Source: Mycoplasma_H phocimorsus
GTDB taxonomy: Bacteria > Bacillota_I > Bacilli_A > Mycoplasmatales > Metamycoplasmataceae
Reading direction: 5' to 3' (one strand)
Assembly: GCF_030077865.1 (NCBI RefSeq)
Contig: NZ_JASDDP010000019.1
DNA: 64,000 nucleotides
Positions within the stretch are counted from its first letter, which is position 1. The number at the start of each line of letters is the position of its first letter. Shown here one piece after another: positions 59,136 through 64,000 of this stretch. The notes under the pieces were generated by a model. The model searched no databases, was not told the origin of the DNA, and saw only the letters and a program-made list of their open reading frames with translations. The position numbers were made by a program, and so were the translations under genes.

Positions 59136-59954
59136 ATGATTAAAAAAATTATATTTATTGATTTAGATGGTACTGCTCTTGATAAAAAAATCGAAAAAGG
59201 CATATTTAATAATTTTAATGCAATGTCCATCAAGAATATATCATCAATAAAAAATCTTCCGAATAATTATGAAGTAATTATTAGCACAGGAAGAGCAAAT
59301 AATAAAAAGCTTAAAAGAATTGTAAAATCTATAGGTTCAAAAAATTATATTTTTTGAAACGGCGCAGGAATAGTGATTGATGATATATTAGTTAAAAATT
59401 TAGTCATTGAAAAGTCAAAAGCTAAACAAATTATTGATTATGCAAAAGAACATGATCTTAATATCATTATAAATTCTGATATGGATAAAATTTATGTTAA
59501 GAGTTCTTGATTTAGATTTTTAATAAAATTTTTTACTTATAAAAAAACATATAGCTACAAAAGTATGGCTATCAATTCTGATATTAATAAGATTATGTTC
59601 TTTTCAATAAATAAGAACAAAATTAAAAAAGCAGTTGAATATATAAATAATAATTTTAAAGATATTATAGCTTTAAATACACATAAAAATTATATGGAAG
59701 TTACGCATATAGATGCACAAAAAGGTTATGCTGAATTATATATGTGTGAGCAACTTGGAGTAAATCCTTCTCATTCATTTCATATTGGAGATTCAATGAA
59801 TGATAGTACAACAAAGAATAAAATTGGTAAATTAATAGTTATGTATAATGCAAGTAAAAGTGTAAAAGCATTAGCTGATGTTGTTGCTCCTTATTCTTTT
59901 AAATCTGGAGGATTATCTAAAGTTATTGAAGATATAAAACATAATAAAATATAA
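59136..59954 (+). CDS. Cof-type HAD family phosphatase (second)
   Basis: 272 residues with TGA Trp codons. DLDGTALDKK (motif I), STGRANNKK (motif II), Lys in DAQKGYAEL (motif III) and HIGDSMNDSTTKNKI (motif IV). Distant from the enzyme at 23327. TATAAT at 59123-59128 sits eight bases before ATG 59136 with no SD: a leaderless transcript. potA follows 13 nt later, so the phosphatase may be cotranscribed with the transporter. Confidence 0.9.
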
Positions 59955-59967
59955 ATAGTAGGTAAAT

Positions 59968-61299
59968 ATGAAAAAAAATAAAAGCATCATTGAATTAGTT
60001 GATGTTGTTAAAGAATTTGAAAATAAAAAAGTATTAAAAAGTATTAATTTAGATATTAAAAAGGGTGATTTTGTAACCTTACTTGGACCTAGTGGTTCTG
60101 GTAAAACTACAATTTTAAGATTAATTGCTGGGTTTGAATGAGCAACAAGGGGAGAAATTTTATTTAATAATAAAGATATTAAAGATCTAGAACCTCACAA
60201 AAGAGATCTTTCGACAATTTTTCAAGATTATGCATTATTTCCACATTTAAATGTTGAATCAAATATTATGTATGGATTACACTTAAAAAGAATATTTAAA
60301 GAAAATATTTCGCAAAATGTGAAAGATAAGCTTGAATACAATAAAAAACAGTGAACCAAAAAAGCAACTTTAAAGATGAAGGAATTGGATTTACTTATTG
60401 AAAAGTTAGAAACGGCACAAAGTTTTGTTGAAGAAGGAAGCCCTAAGTATCATCGTCTTCAAAATAAGCTTGATGATATTGATTTTAAATATTCTTATTG
60501 AGAAACTTATGTTGATCTTAAAACAAAGAATTTTGAAAATATTCATTTAAAAAGAAAATTAACTAAAGAAGAGATTAAAGAAAAAATTACTAAAATGATT
60601 AATCTCGTAGGTTTACAAGGAAACGAAAAAGCCTTTATTAGTGAGTTATCAGGTGGAATGAGGCAACGTGTAGCTTTAGCTAGAAGTTTAGTTATTGAAC
60701 CAAGTATTTTACTACTTGACGAGCCGCTTAGTGCTCTTGATGCAAAAATTCGTGTTAAAATGCAAGTTTTACTTAAAAATATTCAAAAAGAACTAAAATT
60801 AACTTTTATTTTCATTACTCATGATCAGGATGAAGCATTAGAATTGTCTGATAAAGTAGCAATTATTCGTGATGGCAGAATTGAACAATATGATTCACCA
60901 AAAAATATTTATGATTATCCAATCAATAAATGAGTAGCAGAATTTATTGGTGACTCAAATATTATGAATGGTAGATTTTTAGGTAATAAACTTGTAGAAA
61001 TTAATAAACATCAATTTAAAACAATTCATAATGAATTTAAAGAAAATGAAGAAGTTGATGTATTAATTAGACCTGAAGATATTGATATCCATGAACATAA
61101 GGGCAAATTAAAAGGAAAAGTTATTAAAAATATTTATAGAGGAAGTTACTACTTTACAACAGTAGAAATTTCTAAAGATTTTATTATGTATGTTGAAACT
61201 ACTAAGCATTACGAAGTTGGAACAATAATTTTCTTAGATTGAACATTAGACTCAATTCACTTAATGAAAAAAGAGAAAAAAGATGAAAGAGAAAATTAA
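59968..61299 (+). CDS. potA: Spermidine/putrescine ABC transporter ATPase with internal insertion
   Basis: 443 residues. Walker A GPSGSGKTT (about 42-50), Q-loop STIFQDYALFPHL (about 83-95), signature LSGGMRQRVALARSL (about 226), Walker B ILLLDEPLSALDAK, H-loop FITHDQDEAL, and a C-terminal regulatory domain from about 330 (VDVLIRPEDIDIHEH). Between the Q-loop and the signature lie about 90 extra charged, helical residues (KLEYNKKQWTKKATLKMKE and following) not found in E. coli PotA. Powers polyamine import with PotB and PotC. Confidence 0.93.
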
Positions 61300-62116
61300 A
61301 TCAATTTTTCAGTTCAATTTAAGAGCATCACTTTTAATTCCTTATTTAATTATTGCCATATTATTTATAGTATTGCCAATTATTTTAATTATTGTTGAAG
61401 CATTTAGTAATAATAGTGCAAATTCTTCATCATTAACAATTGTTACTGAATGGAAAACATGAGTAATTATTCAAAGATCAATTATTTTAGGAATATCAAC
61501 ATGTATTATTTCATTAATTATTGCTTTTCCATTTGCTTATATTATTGCGACATCAAAAAATAAAATTTTTACCACTTTGACAATGTGTTTAATAATTAGC
61601 CCTTTATTAATTTTTACAATTGCCAAAATTTTTGCTATTAGAGGTCTTTTTTTAACATTTTTATATAATGATAGTAATACAAATGCGATGTGATTTATGA
61701 TAGTCGGGCTTGTTTATCTTAACTTGCCATTTATGATTATGCCGCTTTATGTTGTATTGAAAGATATGCCAAGAAATATTGTTGAAGCATCTCAAGATTT
61801 AGGTTACTCAAAATTCAGAACAATGTTTAATGTTGTTATACCTTACTGTTTTAAAGCAATAATTTCAGGGATAACCTTAGTATTTATTTCTTCAGCAACT
61901 TCAATTGTAATTTCAGATAAATTAGTGTCAAATCCTAATGCTCTTAAAACAGTTGGAAATTTAATTAATCAATATGCTAATCCAGGAATAAAACTTGATT
62001 TATCAATTGCCTCTACCTTAGTTATTTTAATTACTTTAGTTATTTTTGGTATTTCTATTATTTTATATTTAATTCCTAAGTTAATAAGCAAATTTAGAGG
62101 GAGAAGATATGAGTAA
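61283..62116 (+). CDS. potB: Spermidine/putrescine ABC transporter permease PotB
   Basis: 277 residues, six membrane helices. The EAA loop reads VEASQDLGYSKFRTMFNVVIP. It overlaps potA by 17 nt and potC by 8 nt. Several TGA Trp codons. Confidence 0.93.
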
Positions 62117-62918
62117 AATTAATAAAGTGTTTCGTAATTCTTTTATTATATTAATTTTAGTTTTAACATATATTCCGTTAATATTTGCATTAATCTTCTC
62201 ATTTAATAAACCGACAGATAAAGGATACGTTCCAACATCATGAAATGGATTTACTATTTCAAACTGAACAACATTTTTTAATGAATCAAGAGACATAGCT
62301 TTAATTAACTCGGTAATTATTGCTATTAGTGTTATTTTAATAGTTATTCCACTTTCACTAATAACAGTTTTCGCTTTATGAAGACAAAAAAACAAACTTC
62401 CAGAAACAGTTGTAAAAACAACATATAATATTCCTTTAATTAATCCTGAAGTTATAACCGCCATATCATTAATTATCACTTTTAGTGCAATGGGAATTAC
62501 TTTAAGTTATAAATCAGAAGGAATGTTAAGAGCAATTTTTGGACATGTGATTATTTCGCTTCCTTACTGTATTTCTATTATGTATCCAGCTTCTGAAAAA
62601 TTTAATAAAAATCAATTTGAAGCATCTCAAGATTTAGGTTATTCAAAAATAAGATCATGATTCAAATTATATTTAACACATATGATTCCATCAATTATCT
62701 TTTCTTCAACAATTTCAATTTTCTTTTCATTTGATGATTTTATTGTTACAAGATTATTATCTAATACTTCTACATTAGGAACAAAGTTATATGAAGGTGT
62801 TTTTAGAACTTGAGGTTTAGTAGTTGGAGCTACTTTAATGATTATTACTTTAATTGGTTCTGTAATATTTACAATAGTTAAAACTAAAAAGACTCAAAAA
62901 ATTAAAAAATCTGTTTAG
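62109..62918 (+). CDS. potC: Spermidine/putrescine ABC transporter permease PotC
   Basis: 269 residues, six helices. EAA loop EASQDLGYSKIRSWFKLYLT; SFDDFIVTRLLS near the end is typical of PotC. Overlaps potB by 8 nt. A terminator follows and then an IS3 element; no potD follows directly. Confidence 0.93.
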
Positions 62919-62940
62919 AGTTTAAAGTTAATGTCATTTT

Positions 62941-62985
62941 AAAAAGCATTTAAATAGAGAAAAATTCTTTATTTAAATGCTTTTT
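62941..62985 (+). terminator. Terminator of potABC
   Basis: A 16-base perfect stem: 62941-62956 pairs with 62970-62985, ending in T5. Confidence 0.85.
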
Positions 62986-63047
62986 CTTAATCTTTTTTAT
63001 CAATAATAATACATTTAATAGGTATATAATAATATTGCATAGTAAAC

Positions 63048-64000
63048 TGGGACAAAAAAATTTAACACCCATAGCCTTGTGGGCGTTTTCTAATTTAGGG
63101 GGAATAATGCTTAAAAAAATATCCAAAAACGATTGTGATCAAATTTACTATGAAACAAAAACACACGGCTGAGAAGCGGGTTTAAAAGCATTTTACAGTT
63201 GTCGTCCTGAGCTCTATTGCTATAATAAAAGCATTGCAATTGCTATGCTAAAAAGAATTGTTTCATATTATAATTTCAATATGCAAAACCTATTGAAAAA
63301 AGAGGGCTTTAAACTAAAACAAAAAAGAAAGCCCAAACCAGTAAATAAAGAAATTGACACCAGCGACCCATACTGATTATGGGATGCTCTAAATGAAAAG
63401 GAAAGAAGAGAAGTTGTTAAAAGATATTCTGAGTTGATAAAAGAACTAGAAAAACCTGCTAAAAAGAAAGAAGCAGCCAAAGTAGAAATTAGGCAATTAA
63501 TTGCCTCAAAGCTATTTTGTGTAACTCGTCAAACAGTTAGCAAATTGAAAAAAGTGCCAGTTAAAATTCCTTCAAAAACAGCTAAAAACAAGTTAGATAG
63601 CATTATAAAAGAAGCGTTTTTAGAAAATCGCGGGCTTTATGGTAGGGAGCGTTTAAGTGTTTTTATTGCTCAAAAATACAATATTCTCATTAATTATCGC
63701 ACTTTAGGGCGCATTTTGAACCGTTTAGAGCTTAAATGTAAGATTAGAACAAAGAAAAAACAACGTGAAAAGAAAGACACAACTGCTAAATTAGAAAACA
63801 TTGTTAATAGAGATTACAACGACAATCAAAATCGAAACATTTATGCTACTGATGTTACTTATGTGAAATCACCAAAAAATATAAAACAAAATCATGTGTA
63901 TTTGTCTGCAATTATATGCCACAAAACTAAACAAATTATTAGTTGAAAAATTTCAACTAAAAACAATTTAAATCTGGTTTTTAATAACATTAGAGACTTA
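63048..64000 (+). mobile_element. IS3-family element, left part
   Basis: Starts at TGGGACAAAAAAATTTAACACCC, which resembles the terminal repeats of the relics at 10529 and 18329. A terminator-like hairpin (CACCCATAGCC/TTGTGGGCG, 63066-63086) is just inside the end. It contains an intact transposase frame and continues past the window. Confidence 0.8.
63107..64000 (+). CDS. IS3-family transposase, single frame, 3' end outside window
   Basis: 298 residues visible from ATG 63107 behind TTAGGGGGAATA, with three TGA Trp codons. An N-terminal HTH region (to about 130, with QTVSKLKK) is joined without a frameshift to the catalytic part: NRGLYGRERLSVFIAQKYN (HTH_21 type) and the start of the DDE domain NIYATDVTYVKS, giving the first Asp. 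Unlike elements with separate orfA and orfB, this is one continuous frame, as in the IS1138/IS150-like group. Apparently functional as far as seen. Confidence 0.88.

Overview
The window is a low-GC mollicute chromosome. UGA is used as tryptophan throughout: almost every long gene is interrupted by in-frame TGA at conserved Trp positions, and reading TGA as Trp joins the pieces into full-length proteins. Gene content and order (glycolysis, potABC, rRNA operons without 5S or spacer tRNA, IS3 and IS1634-type elements) point to the Mycoplasma hominis group (Mycoplasmopsis/Metamycoplasma). The 16S suggests the same broad cluster, but I cannot name a species.

Layout. 1-5100: EF-P on the minus strand, then thioredoxin, a Cys-less PTS EIIB-like membrane protein overlapping a 1062-residue DUF4011-type SF1 helicase, and a TM2 protein. 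5100-10430: rplU-rpmA, rplK-rplA behind an L1-type leader, and an unusually long secA. 10430-11628: gene-free, holding a 663-bp internally deleted IS3 relic. 11629-17518: uvrB, then gmk-prpC-pknB-rsgA-rpe with 1- to 20-nt overlaps. 17519-23187: accessory island with four paralogous two-TM proteins interleaved with a decayed IS3 element and a decayed IS1634-type transposase. 23327-28348 (minus strand): HAD phosphatase, truB, gap, rpmB, pgi-ppa. 28445-31968: YwaF-like protein, dnaX, ybaB, recR. 32019-33118 (minus): ROK kinase and tRNA-Ser(GCU). 33364-38609: nusA-ylxR-infB behind an attenuator-like hairpin, a small membrane protein, and a frameshifted rmuC. 38640-43872: fmt, an eight-tRNA cluster, hpt, fpg, tRNA-Trp(UCA), recA, ymdB. 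44136-54218: two tandem near-identical 16S-23S operons of about 4.9 kb. 54245-62918: tRNA-Trp(CCA), uvrC, gyrB, a membrane protein, a HAD phosphatase and potABC. 63048-end: left part of an apparently intact IS3-family element.

Functionally it is mostly housekeeping. DNA repair and topology: uvrB, uvrC, recA, recR, dnaX, fpg, gyrB, rmuC. Translation: four ribosomal protein genes of two operons plus rpmB, efp, infB, fmt, truB, rsgA, ten tRNAs and four large rRNAs. Carbon flow: ROK kinase, pgi, gap, ppa, rpe. Regulation is visible as RNA structures (L1 leader, possible L21 leader, nusA attenuator, rRNA processing stems), intrinsic terminators, and several genes whose -10 box lies so close to the start codon that the transcript should be leaderless.

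The least explained elements are the two-TM paralogue family at 17608-23187, the helicase with an apparently crippled nuclease tail and its overlapping Cys-less EIIB partner, and the sequence differences between the two 16S genes. All coordinates and motif statements were read by eye; no database search was run.
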